Positions 10,611 to 23,267 of a stretch of DNA of 64,000 nt are shown here, piece after piece. Each line of letters starts with the position of its first letter. Position 1 is the stretch's first letter. The DNA is from Varanus komodoensis (Eukaryota; Chordata; Lepidosauria; Squamata; Varanidae): positions 9,780,636-9,844,635 of the forward strand of contig NW_025335856.1 of the NCBI RefSeq assembly GCF_004798865.1, given 5' to 3'. Both the position numbers and the translations under genes were made by a program. The notes beneath the pieces were generated by a model. That model was not told the origin of the DNA. It ran no database searches and saw nothing but the letters and a program-made list of their open reading frames with translations.

Positions 10611-13114
10611 TTCTTCCCCCACTTCACTCCTAGGAATCAGCATAGGAATCCTATGGGGTCACCTGTCCCTGCACCCCCTACACACTTCAGTTCAGCCCAA
10701 TTCAGTGTCAATGCACGTGCAAATGAAATAGCACCCTTCATACACAAGAGGGCAGCATTAGCATGCTTGTGAGACCCCTGTGGTTTGTTTTACAGAAGCA
10801 TGCAACTTCTGCAGTGAATCCTCCAGGGAAGGACCTCTGCACTCCCACCCAGCCAGAACTGCTTTGGCGAGAATGGGGTTTTCTCAACGGCCAGAGTTAG
10901 GCTGGCTGATGTGAAAGTGGAGATACGTGAAAAGCCAAGTGAGATGGTGAACAGGATGGAGTCTCACAGTGGTTGGCTGGAACAGTGAGCAGGCTACACA
11001 TGTACTGTAATCTGTTCTGTAGTTTATTTTGTGTGTCTCCATGGCTCTCCATGGTGTCGGAGGTTTTTTTTTTTTTTTTTTTTACAGCATTGGCTGTGGG
11101 GATCCTTGTGGCAATACTGGAAATAAAGACCTGGACTAGACTTATGTATAAATGGTCCCTTCAAATCTCCAGAGAAACTAGGCAGAGCTGGGCGGAAATC
11201 ATTGCACTGAATTTCTTCAGAGGGAGGAGAAATTCTTCAATGGCCTTGTGGAACATGGGGCTCACCATTAGCAGCGGCAGTGACACAGCCTCTTCCTTGC
11301 CCTTCCTCAACTTCTTTTCTTTCCCTCTGTCTTTCTTTGCCTCCTCTCCTCTTCTCTTCCTCTTCCTCGTCTTCTTTTGATTGGAACAAATGGCTGCAGC
11401 AGCCACTATTTTTCATCCTGAACAGAACTCTAGACCTTTTGTTATTCTAGGACGTTGTAGAGGTAGAATGCCAGGAGCCCTATAGAAGAGTAGAGAATAT
11501 TGAAAACAAAATTCACAGTGCCCTTTTATCCACTGCAGAAAATGAATTCCAAACATTTTCCTAGAATAATATATTCTGGGAAAATTCAGCTCACCTCTAA
11601 GCCCTACATTTTTACATTGTACAAATGTGTCTCCTCCAGAGAGTGCTATCTCTGTGTTTTGTCTAAGCAAAACTCCATTTACTTCCCTTGGTTCCCTGGT
11701 TATGCAACCTCTGAGCATACTTTATTTGATTATGTAAAAATAAACTTGGGTCATGTATTGCATTTTTAACTATTCCCTCATCTCCTTTCTTATTCTGTCT
11801 CCAGCTTGCATAAAGTTTTCCTGTTTTCCTGTAACTCTCCTCATCCCTTTCCTTTCCCCTCTCCCATTTTGTCTCATTTCATTTCGGTGCTCTCAGGTCT
11901 CTTCTGGATTGAGAACCTACAAGGGAAGAGAATTCTATTTTTCAATTTTTGTATGGTACCTAGTACACATTCAGAGCTTTTAGGAATAATTAAGTGAAGA
12001 TGATAGGCATTGCTCCAGTCCTTTGCCCTAGCAGACATTTATCAATTGGGCTTATTTTACTTAGGGTGAAACAGCTTCTTTAAGGGCTAATTCGTATTTG
12101 GTTGTTTTTCTTCCCGTCAATATAGAACCAAAGCCCAGAAAACAGGGTGTTGTCTAAATTACTTTCAACGTCCCAGTGTACTATAATAGTTATACTGTCT
12201 GAATAGCAAGCTGTATGATGAAACATAAAGAACTAGAAACACTTTAACCATTGAAATCTTACCCAGTTTCTATAATTTCAGCAAGTTACAAACAAATTTC
12301 TCCATAGTCATATGGGCCAGGAACTTTCCCTCCACACTTCTTTTCTAGAGAACTGTGGCTCCAAGATGCTTCAAATGGCAGCAATCCCATTCATTAGTCA
12401 TGCATGCTGGCCTGGTGGGAGCTTGAGTCTCACAACAGCTGGACAGCTACTATTCCCCCATTATGGGTAAAGGGAAGGCATGTTTACCAATGTACCTATT
12501 TCTCTATGAAAACTACAGGGGTCTAACATTCCATAAACTATTATTTTCTGTGTAGGTTCATGGCCAGCTCAGCTAGAAGAAACACACTGGTGGCTAGCTA
12601 GGAATTTAGGAATGAACCCAACTCCTTCCCGAGGGGTTCCTGTTGATTGCTGCAGCAGGAAATGCCTGCCAATCCCAATGTGACAGTGGTGGGGCAGGTT
12701 GAGGGTAGATAAGGCATTCAAGAAACAGCCCAACTACTCAAGAACAATGAGTGGAATTTCCTTTCTGTCCAGTGTGGGTTCTTTGTTAGCAATAAGATAA
12801 AAGTCCTGGGTCAGAAAGAAAGGCTATCAGAGGAACACAGAGTCCACTTGTGAGGGATCCTGTAGGAAATCTATTTCTGTGCTTGTTAACCCATGGCCAT
12901 TAAGAGAAAGTTCAGTTAGGAGGACAAAAATAAATGTAATCTTCCCAAACAGGCAAAGTAGGATAAAGTCAGGTGACCCTTTTTGTAGCCACGAACAACT
13001 GCTGGGGCTTTTCTGATCTCCCTACTGGTTGCTTTCATCATGCTTTCTGACATTTGTGGGGCCCTCAGAACAAAGGTTCATCAAGCTATGATGCTATCAT
13101 CATAAATTTTCAGG

Positions 13115-13195
13115 CAATGCAGTGGAGTGAACTTGCCTAAGGCCTCGGTACAGAGTTAGATGGCATTAGAATTCGACCTTAAACCAGTAAGCATT
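13115..13195 (-). repeat. Possible MIR/L2-type fragment
   Basis: Reads GTGAACTTGCCTAAGGCC followed by an AGAGTTAGATGGCATTAGAA-type segment, a layout shared by old MIR copies. Short and degenerate, so only a weak call. Confidence 0.3.
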
Positions 13196-13257
13196 TTCAA
13201 CTGCCTTGACTGATCACCAAAGATGTATATTGATACTTCACTACAGACTCCTGAACT

Positions 13258-13340
13258 GCAGGGTAGCCAAGTGCCCTAATTTAGAGAGAACAGTCCTCTA
13301 TTTGAAGTTATCTCCTATTTGAAAGGCTGTGCAGTCAAAA
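13258..13340. repeat. Unclassified repeat (AGTCCTCTATTTG family), copy 1
   Basis: Contains AGCCAAGTGCCCTAATTTAG and CAGTCCTCTATTTGAA, shared with 29080-29320 and 63538-63720. Family not recognised. Confidence 0.55.
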
Positions 13341-14110
13341 CCCATTCTAACAATAAGAAACCATAGCAAGGGGAAGTGAAAACCAGAACTGAGCACCTAA
13401 AGAGCTGGCAGAACACACACACAGGGCATTGCAGGGTCACCATATTTCCCATTCAGGTGAGATGCATTCAGATTTACATTATATATTAAACCATTCTAAC
13501 TTTTCATCTATATGGATCGATCAACACAAGCCAATGATATGGAAATCATCACCCTCTTTTGTCCTCTTCTTCAGTGGTGCATGCTTTCTTTTTAAGCTAT
13601 TCATATTGACCACCCTACTTTTAATGCATTAGACTGAGACACTGTGACTGGTCCAACTCAATCAGCAGTTCTCAGGACAATCCAGCCTTCCTTTTGAGGT
13701 CCACAAATCAAAATCTGCTTAGGTCGCCTTTCCAGCAGTGAATGAGACCAGAAACTATCAGAGGCATGGCAGAACCAGAAGTGGGTGGAGTTACAGGGGT
13801 AACTCCCACCTTTGCTTAGCATGCAAGGGTGGGGGAATGGCATTTTCCATCAGTAACTTGTACTTTCCTTCATCAGCTGTACAGTTGAGGGACAGAGCAG
13901 ACAGAGCAAGTAATATCAATAATCCAGAGCAAGGCTGGTGAGAATGAATTAGTCCAATCCCCTTTTCAAGGCCATAACATGAATTTGGGCAGCAGTTTGT
14001 CTCTCACTTGAGGGCAAACTATGCTTGCTGGGTGAATCATAATCTACTCTGAACATTTTCAGAGACGTCTGAACACAGACAAGTGCTATATGGCTGTGTG
14101 AAGATATTGT

Positions 14111-14146
14111 ATTCATTCATTCATTCATTCATTCATTCATTCATTC
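14111..14146. repeat. (ATTC)9 microsatellite
   Basis: Nine perfect 4-bp units. Confidence 0.97.
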
Positions 14147-14884
14147 AAACCAGCATTGTCTTTTTCCAAGGACTTTAGGCTTGTTGGAGCTAATCAGTCT
14201 TCTTACTAAAACCCCAAGGTCCACTAATATAAAAGTGCAGAAGCAAAGGAGCCAATGACCTGCTGCACCCCAGACACAGTACTCATACACCAGCCTGCAT
14301 CTGAGCTGCTATAGATCAGAAATTTTAACGCACACTCAACATGGCTTCCACAAAAGCCTGACCAAAAGTAAGCAATTAATAGCCCCATTTTACATTTAAG
14401 GGGTATGGGGGCTATGACCAGCCATTGCAGATAATTTTAAAAGATATTATCAATGTTGCTTGCTGTTAAGCTATCAGGACTCCAAACCCTTTTGCCAATC
14501 TACTGCAAATCGTTTAGAGTTCTACCAGTACATCCCAATCTACCATCTGCCCAACTCTGACAGCATTTATTTCAGGTCTCTGGCAAGAACCTTTCCCAGG
14601 GGACCTGAAAGCAGAGATGTTAAGAACTTCCTTCTTGCAAAGCGTCAGTTCTTAAACTGAGACACAGGAAAGGTGGGGTTCACATATAGATCTTCAGCAT
14701 GCACTATCACGGGAAACCTTGTTCTTGCCTGAGCTTCAGGGCTCTTCACGCAGTCATGTTTTCTTGTCCATTCCTCAGGCGTTTGAGATTTGGGAAGGGA
14801 GAAGCAGTGAGCAAGAAAGACCACCCAGCGGTGCTCTAGGATTGAACAAAGCAAGTGACTGATTGTGGATTTGTGATGGAATGG

Positions 14885-14898
14885 CCACCAGATGGCAC
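14885..14898 (+). promoter_or_regulatory. CTCF-like core motif, perfect consensus match
   Basis: CCACCAGATGGCAC fits all 14 positions of the published CTCF core CCASYAGRKGGCRS. By my count this pattern is expected about 0.03 times by chance in a window this size, both strands. It lies between the convergent KCNJ1 and FLI1 genes. Binding is not shown by sequence alone. Confidence 0.45.
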
Positions 14899-15120
14899 AA
14901 CTGTTTCCTTCACAGGACAGCCCAAACACCAGCCAGCTATGGCTGCAAGCAGCAGACTACTCCTTGTGGAAGGAATTCAAAAGCAGAAATCTCTTAAGTG
15001 TCATCTAGGCTACTTTCATTAGAGGACTGTAGCCTAAATAACACAAGCGGATGGCTGCTGCCACTCCAGCAAAATCAGAAAGGCCAGAAAGAACCGATTC
15101 AGTACTGGTCCCATTGTTGT

Positions 15121-15121
<1 letters not shown>

Positions 15122-15159
<38 letters not shown>

Positions 15160-15160
15160 G
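15122..15160. repeat. (TTG)13 microsatellite
   Basis: Thirteen perfect trinucleotide units. Confidence 0.97.
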
Positions 15161-15947
15161 AGGAAGCTGAAATATTAGTACTTTCTTTGGTCGTTCACAC
15201 CAAATTGTTGCCTCAAAGGTTGAGAATCAGAGAAACTTTATCATTAGACAGCAATAGATACTCCCTTTCCCCATGTCCATAATGGAAGGGAATATCTGAA
15301 TAAGCTATATTCAGAGTTGTTACTCTGGGGTAAAATTGTTTAACCTCATACTCATGTGTAAAGTAGAGTCTATTTTCCAAGAATCCACCTCCTGTTCTTA
15401 TAAAACTGCATTGTGCAAGTGTTACTTGTGGCTTTATCTAATCTTAGAATTTGGGTTTGTAAGGTATTTATTTCAATACATTTAGGTTTAGAGTAGAATT
15501 TTATAAAGATACATGGGCTTGTGCTTCCTTTTGTATTGGATATTTCATTTTTAAAGCATGTAAAATGATGGTTTTCCTCTTTTTAGGTTTTACATTTATT
15601 GGTTTAAACATCCATGTAAAGCTTTTTGTTTACTGAATAGATTTTAAATTTGTTATTTTCTCAGATTGTCTTGCTGAAAGACACTAGAATAGTTATATCC
15701 ATTCCACCCTCTTCCAACACTAGTAATGGGATGCAACATGTTTGTTTGCTTTTGTTTTTCTTTTGAAATTGCCTGCACATACAGGTATACTCATCCTGAA
15801 GATGAGATTGACTGTGGCTCCCTTTGGAGTATAAATTCTTGCTGATTAGTTTACATTCATGTTTGTAGGGCTAACGAAGTAGTAAGAAATAAAATACAGG
15901 TGTTAGGGTTGGATTTAGATTTAATTATCTTTTGACTGACAAGACTG

Positions 15948-16101
15948 ACCTCCACGGGAGGTCGTTGAGGCCCCATTGGTGCAGGTGTTCAAAGCTAGGC
16001 TGGACATGCACATGGCGGGCATGTCGTGAGTGGAGCCAGCTGGAGCTGGGGGTCAGACTAGATGGCCTGGGAGGACCCTTCTGACTCGCTCTGTTTTTAT
16101 G
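15948..16101 (+). mobile_element. CR1 LINE 3' end fragment
   Basis: Shows the CR1 3' terminal pattern: a TTCAAAGCTAGGCTGGACATG block, then GGGGGTCAGACTAGATGGCC, then CCCTTCTGACTCGCTCTG. Only the 3' untranslated end is present. Confidence 0.8.
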
Positions 16102-17795
16102 TTAACATTAGGCAGAGGGAGAGAGTTGCCTCAGTTGACAGATACTGGGAGGTGGCACAAAGTGCTGGAATATGCTATATGGCTGCCCTCTGAGCTTAAT
16201 CTTGCCTTCAGAGCAGTGGAAAACACTTTCCCGTTACCAGTGCTGGAAAGAAAATATTCAACTGCTAGTCTGGGTGGCTGTTTGGCACAAAATGGGATAG
16301 GGCACCCTCTGTCTCTCAGGCAGCAAAAATATCTTGGGCCAGTCATGACTATATATATCAATGAGACTTAAGTTAATAATGACCAAGTTGATCATGGATA
16401 AGTTGCCCCTTTATTTCAGTGCGTTTACTATAAGTGGAATTAAGTTTGAATCCAACAAAATAAAGAACGGAGCCCTTTCATATGAACAGCAAAATAAGAT
16501 AAAAATGCTAACGATGCTGGTTCTTAAAATCCTGGCAAAACCAGCTTTGTAAAGCTGCCTTAGAAGGCCCACCAGAAATCTGAATGAGCTTGATGAGGGT
16601 GCTGGGTGGCCCCTCTGGAGAGGACATTCCAGGGCAAGGACTCTCCACATGACAATCACCATACTCCAGATGGCAGTGTCAGAAGAAGCCAGCTTGCTGC
16701 AGCTCAGACCATGGGGCACAGAGCTGTTTGCACCAAGCTATGCCATCTGGTGTTCCCCAGGAGAGTTGGACAGGTTACGGAAAGCAGGTATCCACTGTCT
16801 GACAGTTATTCTTCCATGTGTCACACAAGGGTCTGTCTTTCCCAGCCCTGCATGGCGATGCTAAGGAGTGAATCTGTGACCTGCTGCATGGAAAGTGCAG
16901 GAGCTCGACCTTGAAACTAGAGCTCTAACACCTTCTCATCTTCCTTTTTGTAAATGGGAGACAGTGAACGAATGTCGTGCATCAAATGGGTCCCAGCCTC
17001 AACCACCTTTTTTTAGATAGACCACCTCCAATTAAATAGTTCATATTTCTGGTGAAAGCAAAAACTCTGTCGTGTATCTAATCCAAATAAGAATCCAACC
17101 AAAGATGTGAGAGGTGTTTTTTAGTTAAACAGATGCACATGGGAGAAACGCCTGGCCATCGTAATAGAGGAAACAATCTGAAAACCCACCAGCTATTCCA
17201 GGTTACAGAAAGAAAAGTTTGTAGTAGAGGAAGTCTGATCTGGCCATTTTCCCATTTTCCCAACCAGCTATAGTGGTATTGGGCCTGAAAGAATTGTTTA
17301 ACATGGTTAAGGGTCCAATATATGTTTAATATTTCCTTCCCCTTTCTTTCCTTTACAAATGTGAAAACAAGAAAGTGTTAAGACAGGAAATGTCCTTTAC
17401 ATTTAAGAAGTCCACAAAAGCCAGGAAGTTCATTGTCAGAACTGGGAGGGTGGCAGGAGGTGGAAACTGCATGAATATTAGACCACAGAGTCCCATATTG
17501 CTTCTTTGATGGTGGTTAAGCCTGGATACCTCCAAAATGGGCATTGTTACAGGCATGTTTATTGAACCACCGGTGCCTGGAGACTGAAAGAGGTGGAGGG
17601 CTGGAGTTTGCCTCCACTGTCATCGGAGTTGTGGCTCATGTGGTCAGCACTGAGCTAGAAGGATCCATGGGCTAGCTTGGTTCTAATGCAATCCTCCTAG
17701 GCAACATTTTGGAACCATATGGGTGGAATCTGTGAACAGCTGATCAGCCAAGCACACTGCCACATGCAGTGTTCTACATTCAGAAATCCACGTGG
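16102..17795. other. Intergenic, no gene seen
   Basis: Apparently unique sequence. Open frames here (up to 113 codons) overlap one another on both strands and show no family features. An imperfect CTCF-like match (12 of 14) lies at 16663-16676. Confidence 0.5.
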
Positions 17796-18170
17796 CTTAC
17801 CTGTACCTTTTGTTCTTCAAGTGGTCATCTGTGTATCACTCATATGGGCTTCTGCACCTATGCAGGACCTAGACTGGGAAAAGTCTCCTACAGCTTAGCA
17901 TGCCACAGTGGGCAGAAGCCCCTCTCCTTCAGTTCCTGAGTATATAGAGAAGGGGTTTCCGCCCAGTCCTTCAGTTGCCTTGGAGACCACCATGAGTCCC
18001 CTGGTGGACGAAGGAGAGCCTCAAGAGCGGAGGCAGAGGAAGGAAAGTTTGCAGCTTCTGCCTAGACTTGGCAACCCTGGATGGGAAGGCGCAAGTTGAC
18101 CGACCGCACCCAGCAAGTGGGTTGTGTGAATGCACAGATGACCACTCAGAGAATAACAGTTGCAGGTAAG
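17796..18170. mobile_element. Terminal-inverted-repeat element, copy 1 (non-autonomous, unclassified)
   Basis: The left end starts CTTACCTGTACC and continues through GTGGTCATCTGTG. The right end is an inverted version, with CACAGATGACCACTC then GTTGCAGGTAAG. The inverted ends match over roughly 40 bp with differences. The interior has no transposase-like frame. It abuts copy 2 almost directly. Confidence 0.6.
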
Positions 18171-18173
18171 CAA

Positions 18174-18535
18174 CCTGCCTTTCTTTTTCGTAGTCTCTGT
18201 GCATCACACATATGGGCAATTAAAGAGCTTACCCTGCACAGGAAGGAGTCCTGAAAAAAGGATCACAAAGGCACAGTCCTGTCTGGCATGGACATCTAGT
18301 CAGTAGTGTTTCGTACTCAATACAAGTGATACACAGTTGAAAAGGAGCTGAGGAACTGGGCAGGAACCCCCTTCCCTGTATACCCGGGAGCCAGAGGGGA
18401 GGGCTTCCACTCACTCTGGCATGCTAAGCTGTTGAAGGTTTTCCCCCACAAACTAGGCCCTGCAGAAAAGGCGCAGAGGCCCATATGTGTGATGCACAGC
18501 GACCATGGAGAAGAGCTGTTACTTTACGAACCTTT
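18174..18535. mobile_element. Terminal-inverted-repeat element, copy 2
   Basis: The left end contains CTGTGCATCACACATATGGG and the right end its exact inverse, CCCATATGTGTGATGCACAG. The arms also share the CTCATATGGG/CACATATGGG core with copy 1. Together copies 1 and 2 form arm, inverted arm, arm, inverted arm. Outer limits are approximate. Confidence 0.6.
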
Positions 18536-21269
18536 GGGTTAGGATGACAAAAGTGAAATCCTGCATAGCACAGTAAACGCACACATCAGGGACCAGGTAT
18601 GTGTAGGATTTCCAATGCCTACTTGAGGAATCATTGAAACTTGGGCCCTCACACAGAACTAAATACCTGAATTGAGTGAAGGCTGCTGCTTAAAATCCTT
18701 CCAGTGATAAGAATTCTCCCTTCAGGTGCATGATGTAGAGCTAATTCATTGCAGTGCTTGCCATATGAGAGGTTCCTACAAAGGTACATACAAAGGAACC
18801 TAGAGAGTCAGAGCTTCTGCACCGGAGATGTTTAATTTGCTACTGTCAGGATCAAAACTTGGCTGGTCCCGCAAGTGTCTGCAGAGCCAGGTGCTCCTTG
18901 TGGGGAAACAGCTGGGAAACATTCTGTAGCTGAAGATCCTGGAGAATTACATTAAATACACTTTCACACTATGGCTCAAGTCACAGGAACAGAAGCTGTC
19001 CCCAGAACTCCTTGTGCTTTGGCTTCTAGTACCTCTTTGCCTTGTTCCTGCCTTCCTCTGAGTAGACCCTGTTTTGCTCCAGCTGCTCTTACTCTTGCTG
19101 CAATGATTCATCTGGTAAACCAACCTTGGAATTGAGCTTCCTCTCTCTCTCTCTGCCTGAAATCCAACTGCTTCTCTGTGCTTTAGACCAGGGACTGTTG
19201 ACTCACCTCCAACCTCCATTGGCAAAGCTCTGGACTCTTGTTTGAGCTCATACCCTGGACCAGGCATTCTGCGTATTCCTGCTCCTGCCCATGGCCCGGC
19301 CCTCACAGCCACTTGATTGAGTCTCCTTTTATTTCCTTTGCAGGAGGAATAATTTGTCTTTTGCATGCCCCCCCACCTTACAGGAGTTCCCTTTCTCTAA
19401 CTAGGTTCACATAACATGCTAATCCACTCTGACTTGTAAGCCTGGGATGGCTTTTTCACTGTCTGGACCAGGAAGCATGGTGGATTCAGATTGCTTGACA
19501 AGCCACCTCTGCCTTATAAACTACCAGGAATTACGAGTTGTGTGAACCTTGTTGTGGCTTGTTATAGATTCCATTGCACAATGACAGGATGGTGCTGTGG
19601 TACAACTACACTATTGTGGACGTGCAATAACATAGTGGCCTGTAAAAAAAGACAAAAATGGCTACAAAATATGGGAGAAACCATGGAGAATAACAACAGT
19701 GTGGAATGGACCAGCAAACTTCTGTGAGAGAGAAACCACAAACGCACAACAAACACTTTGTGCAGAGCTCATGTTCTCAGTTGCTGCTCCACAGTTCTTC
19801 TTAGAAGGTTCCCCAGACTCCTGTTTGGCCTGGCGTACCCTTTGTAAAACAAGCTAGAAGCAAAAGGGAATACTGCTGGGAAACTGAGTAGTATTCCAGT
19901 GGCTTCCCAAAACAGGGATATGTTGGGGAACATTCTGAATATCTCACCAATCCACTTGCTTGAGAAAGTGTAATCCTCATATCTGTATAAGAGACCAAAT
20001 GAAATTAGACATGCACAGTCTGAGTTTGGGGCCATGGAAGTATCTTCAGATGCTGACTGTCTCTCCAAGTTTCCTTTATAGGATGCTCTGTGTTGGAGAA
20101 TCTCAATTACTCTTCCTGCTATGTCTAACCTGACCATTTGTAGAATAACTGAATACTGAAAAATACCAGTAACCCACCAGTAACTTCCTTCCAAAGGTGG
20201 ACACTTCTCAACGGTTGCAGAAATGAGGTACACATCATAAGATTTTGACCCTGTGTTGCATGTGTTTGCAATGATCATCTACATGGTGAGAAGCACTAGG
20301 GCTCAACTGCATGAAAGAAACATCACTAAAATATATATTCTTAATCAAGGAATTAACCTTTTATTAAAACACTTTTTAACATCGTAAGTCATTATCATCA
20401 TACAACACTCTTCTGCTTACCTTAACATTTTTTAGGGAAAAAACCCCAAAGATTACTTGCAAATTATATATATTTTATTATCCAAAAATACATTGCATAT
20501 ATAAACTAGATAATACCTTTCCAGTGAATGTTTTTTAAGTTTTAAAAAATACCCAGCAAGGAAGAATTACCTATGAACATTTTAAAAATCACACAGACTG
20601 GAAGAGATTAGCTTGACTGCTTTACCATCCCATTGTTCAATAAATTAAGACAAAATTATCAGTGCTTCTTTTAAAAATTACAACGAGTTTATAATTTTCT
20701 GTTTTAAGGCATTTTTTCTTGTAGGTTTTTGTACATGAGCTGGGAATGTTCCAGAGAATAGTTTGAACAGGTTAGACTTAGTTGCTATTACCTTAAGGCC
20801 CATTGTTCCCACTTCTATAAGATCAGGCTTAGCCCTGCAATCTTCAGCGGGTTACAAATCTGGTGACCATTTCTGCATTGCCTCCCCCACCCCTGCAGAT
20901 TTGCCATGAGATACCAGGAGTTTGTAAAACTCTAGTAAACTTATGGTATGAAAGTGGGGTACAACTTAGGACAGGGGTAGATACAACCTAATACCCTTCA
21001 AATGCTTTGGACTGGAATCTTTGACCATTGGCCATGCTGGCTGAGGTTGATAGGAGCTGTAGTACAAGATATCTGAACGTAATCGGGATTTCTAGTCAAG
21101 GGTATGGACTTCAGGGCTCCTCCATTGCTCTATATAATATGGAACACACTCAAACTTCCCATTCAGCTGTTCATTTAAAGGAACAACGAATAATCACAGG
21201 CAAGCTATCTTTCATGGAAACTTGTCCTCCATTATGAACATAGAATACTGCATTATACTAGGTCATACT
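18536..21269. other. Intergenic, no gene seen
   Basis: Contains a CT-rich tract near 19139-19158, a MITE-like hairpin near 20975-21075, and AT-rich sequence at about 20300-20720. The last includes minus-strand AATAAA-type signals (for example near 20359-20365 and 20473-20479), which could serve very long FLI1 transcripts. A 169-codon minus-strand frame at 19769-20278 is not recognised and is probably chance. Confidence 0.5.
20975..21075. repeat. Short hairpin repeat, MITE-like
   Basis: Carries GACCATTGGCCATGCTGGCT flanked by degenerate inverted arms (CTTTGGACTGGAATC; GGAGCTGTAGTACAAGA). Same family as 3754-3825. Confidence 0.55.
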
Positions 21270-21997
21270 TGTAACGGGAAGCCAGCTGGGATTCCCCATT
21301 CCCCTGGACAACAGCACTAACTCCTGCCCAGAAATTCCCAGTCCAGAAACCTGGGACCAGGCATTGGGATTCAGCACACGACAGACCCAAGCTTGGGGAA
21401 ACAATGCATACAAGTCTAAAAAGATAAAATCAGGAAAGAGGGAGAAGGGAGGGGGAAGGGGATTTGGACAGCAGCAACAAAGAAAGCTACAGACAAACAA
21501 GAACTGACTCCCAGGGCCTTGCTGACCATCTCAGACAATAAAACCAAAAAAATCTTCTATCTTAGCCTAGACAAAATAACTCTACTTTCTAACAGCACAG
21601 AAAAACAGGATACCAGAGCGGTCATTGATATGGAGGATTGGTAGCAGGACAGAACATTTCCCCAAGAGAGGAACAAAACAATTATCAACCCTTGGAGCTT
21701 CATTCTCCCCAGCCTTGGTCAACTGACTATGGGTCGACCACCTAATTCACAGACTCCAGGGGTTACCCATCAATTCTAGGAGCTGGTGATCAATTTGTCA
21801 TCCCTGTTTATCTTCTGCTGCCTTGAGGCTAATTGAGAGTTCTCCTTTCCCTAACCTGAGATGGAAGTGAAAATCTCCCCAAGGCCTTGGCTGCTGGTTT
21901 CCCACAAGGCTATCACCTGATATTTCCAGCGTTTTAGTCTTTCCTGAGTTAACCTTTCCCCTGCCTCCTGAAGCCTGGACAGCAAATTTATGTTACA
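21270..21997. mobile_element. Probable solo LTR of an LTR retroelement
   Basis: A 728-bp segment begins TGTAACGGG and ends ATGTTACA, the TG..CA form with 6-bp inverted ends. It is flanked by ATACT on the left and AGACT on the right, a 5-bp target duplication with one difference. An AATAAA at 21537-21542 suggests + orientation. No partner LTR or internal region is seen, so it reads as a fossil left by LTR recombination. The family is not certain (Gypsy-type or retroviral). A solo LTR cannot be dated from its own sequence. Confidence 0.5.
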
Positions 21998-23239
21998 AGA
22001 CTATTATCCATCAAGCTTGGTATTGTCTCCATTGAATGTGAGAGGTTCCCCAAGATATTCACAGAGAGGTCTTTTCTGACACCTGTTACCATTTAACTGG
22101 TGAAAGTGGGGCAGGAACATAGGGTCCAAGGCACAGAAGACTTTTGAGTTCTACTCCCTTCACACTCATCTGTCCTGTTAAGAAGCTCCTGATGAGCTTC
22201 TGAAGAGTCCCATGGCAGCTCCATAGTCAACCTAAAAGTTTGGTCTGCAGAAAACACTGTAAACTTGTAAAATTTATTTGTATTTTTTAAAAATAGCCTG
22301 GCTATAGGTCTGCCTCAGGGTTCTCTCGGACAATGTTTTAAAACTGGCAAGTCTATGTAAGCCCAATGATTAATATATTTGGGTTAGCTATGGAGACACA
22401 ACAGAGGCAAGTTTACAAATGATGGATGTTTAGTGCACATGACAAATATTTGTAGTTTTTCCCTGGGATACAACATGGGTGCAGAAAGCACAGGAAAGCA
22501 TTTAACATTTGGCTATATCCCGAACAGTTGGAAAAATATATTTTAAGAAAACTGTATTCTGTATTTTAAGAAAACTGAACCCCAGGAAAAAATTCTGATG
22601 ATACCCTAACCCTGACTGATGGTGTAGTCCTAGGAGTCATTGTTCTGAGAAGAACAGAGCACAGTATTTTATGCCTGCAGAGAGAATCTTGGTCTTCTGT
22701 ACTGGGATCCAACTCTAGTTAATCAAAACCCTTTTTTTCCTTTTACCCACTTTTGTATATAATAACACATTGGACAACTAATGTTGATAAGAAATAAACT
22801 GAAACAGAAGAAAACTTGTACTTTAATTACCCAGAGAATTTTACACTCTGGGTTTTACACTCATACCTACACTATGAATTTAAACATTTAGTGCTCAGTC
22901 TTATAGATATTTGGGGAGCCAAAAATCCTGACTGAGGAATGGTAGGCATTGTAGAATTTTCTTTCTGTCTAAATAGTATAGGATTTTGCCCTTAAATTGG
23001 CATTTATTCTCTCTGGGAAACACTGAGGTGTTCCATATGGGGTAACAGGTGGACTTTTAAAGAGAAGTCTTGCCTCCATTATCAAATGTAATTACCAAGA
23101 TTCTTTGGGGGTAGCCAGGATAGTTAAAGAAATATAGATTTGTAGTGTACTTTCACTCTTAGTTTCTGGATATAACTATTTTTTTTTCTTCAAAATTGTG
23201 GGTCGTTTGCTTGTTTTTGCAACAGACACATTATGTACA
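21998..23239. other. Intergenic / possible distal FLI1 3' UTR
   Basis: AT-rich with no gene. A minus-strand AATAAA-type signal lies near 22274-22280. If the tandem signals at 23257-23267 are not the main FLI1 ends, this stretch would be 3' UTR. Confidence 0.4.
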
Positions 23240-23256
23240 TGTTCCTTTTAAAAATG

Positions 23257-23267
23257 TTTATTTTATT
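23257..23267 (-). terminator. FLI1: Tandem overlapping AATAAA poly(A) signals for FLI1
   Basis: TTTATTTTATT on the + strand gives two overlapping AATAAA hexamers on the transcript strand, about 1.1 kb after the FLI1 stop. T/A-rich sequence follows. Confidence 0.45.

Larger units (their letters stand above)
8204..15947. other. Intergenic between KCNJ1 and FLI1 (first part)
   Basis: No gene recognised. Open frames up to 164 codons (9293-9787, - strand) show no motif or family resemblance. Contents: the microsatellites listed separately, MIR-like fragments near 10330-10437 and 13115-13195, an 18-base T run near 11066-11083, an unclassified repeat fragment at 13258-13340, and a strong CTCF-like motif at 14885-14898. 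The remaining sequence is AT-rich and apparently unique. Confidence 0.6.

Noticed and set aside
10742-10756. CTCF-like motif ACACAAGAGGGCAGC
   Set aside because: Two key left-half bases deviate from the consensus, so too weak to claim.
14111-14146. CRISPR-like or satellite array
   Set aside because: Plain 4-bp microsatellite. Nothing in the window has repeat-spacer structure.
18843-19366. Second solo LTR starting TGTCAGGATC
   Set aside because: The start resembles some LTRs, but no matching CA end or flanking duplication was found.
19400-19780. Inverted-repeat DNA transposon related to 9276-9830
   Set aside because: Both share GGTTCACA..CATGC-like wording and AAACCA motifs, but I could not define ends or a consensus by eye.
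19769-20278. 169-codon minus-strand open frame
   Set aside because: No recognisable domain. Its length is possible by chance in 64 kb, and there is no supporting gene structure.
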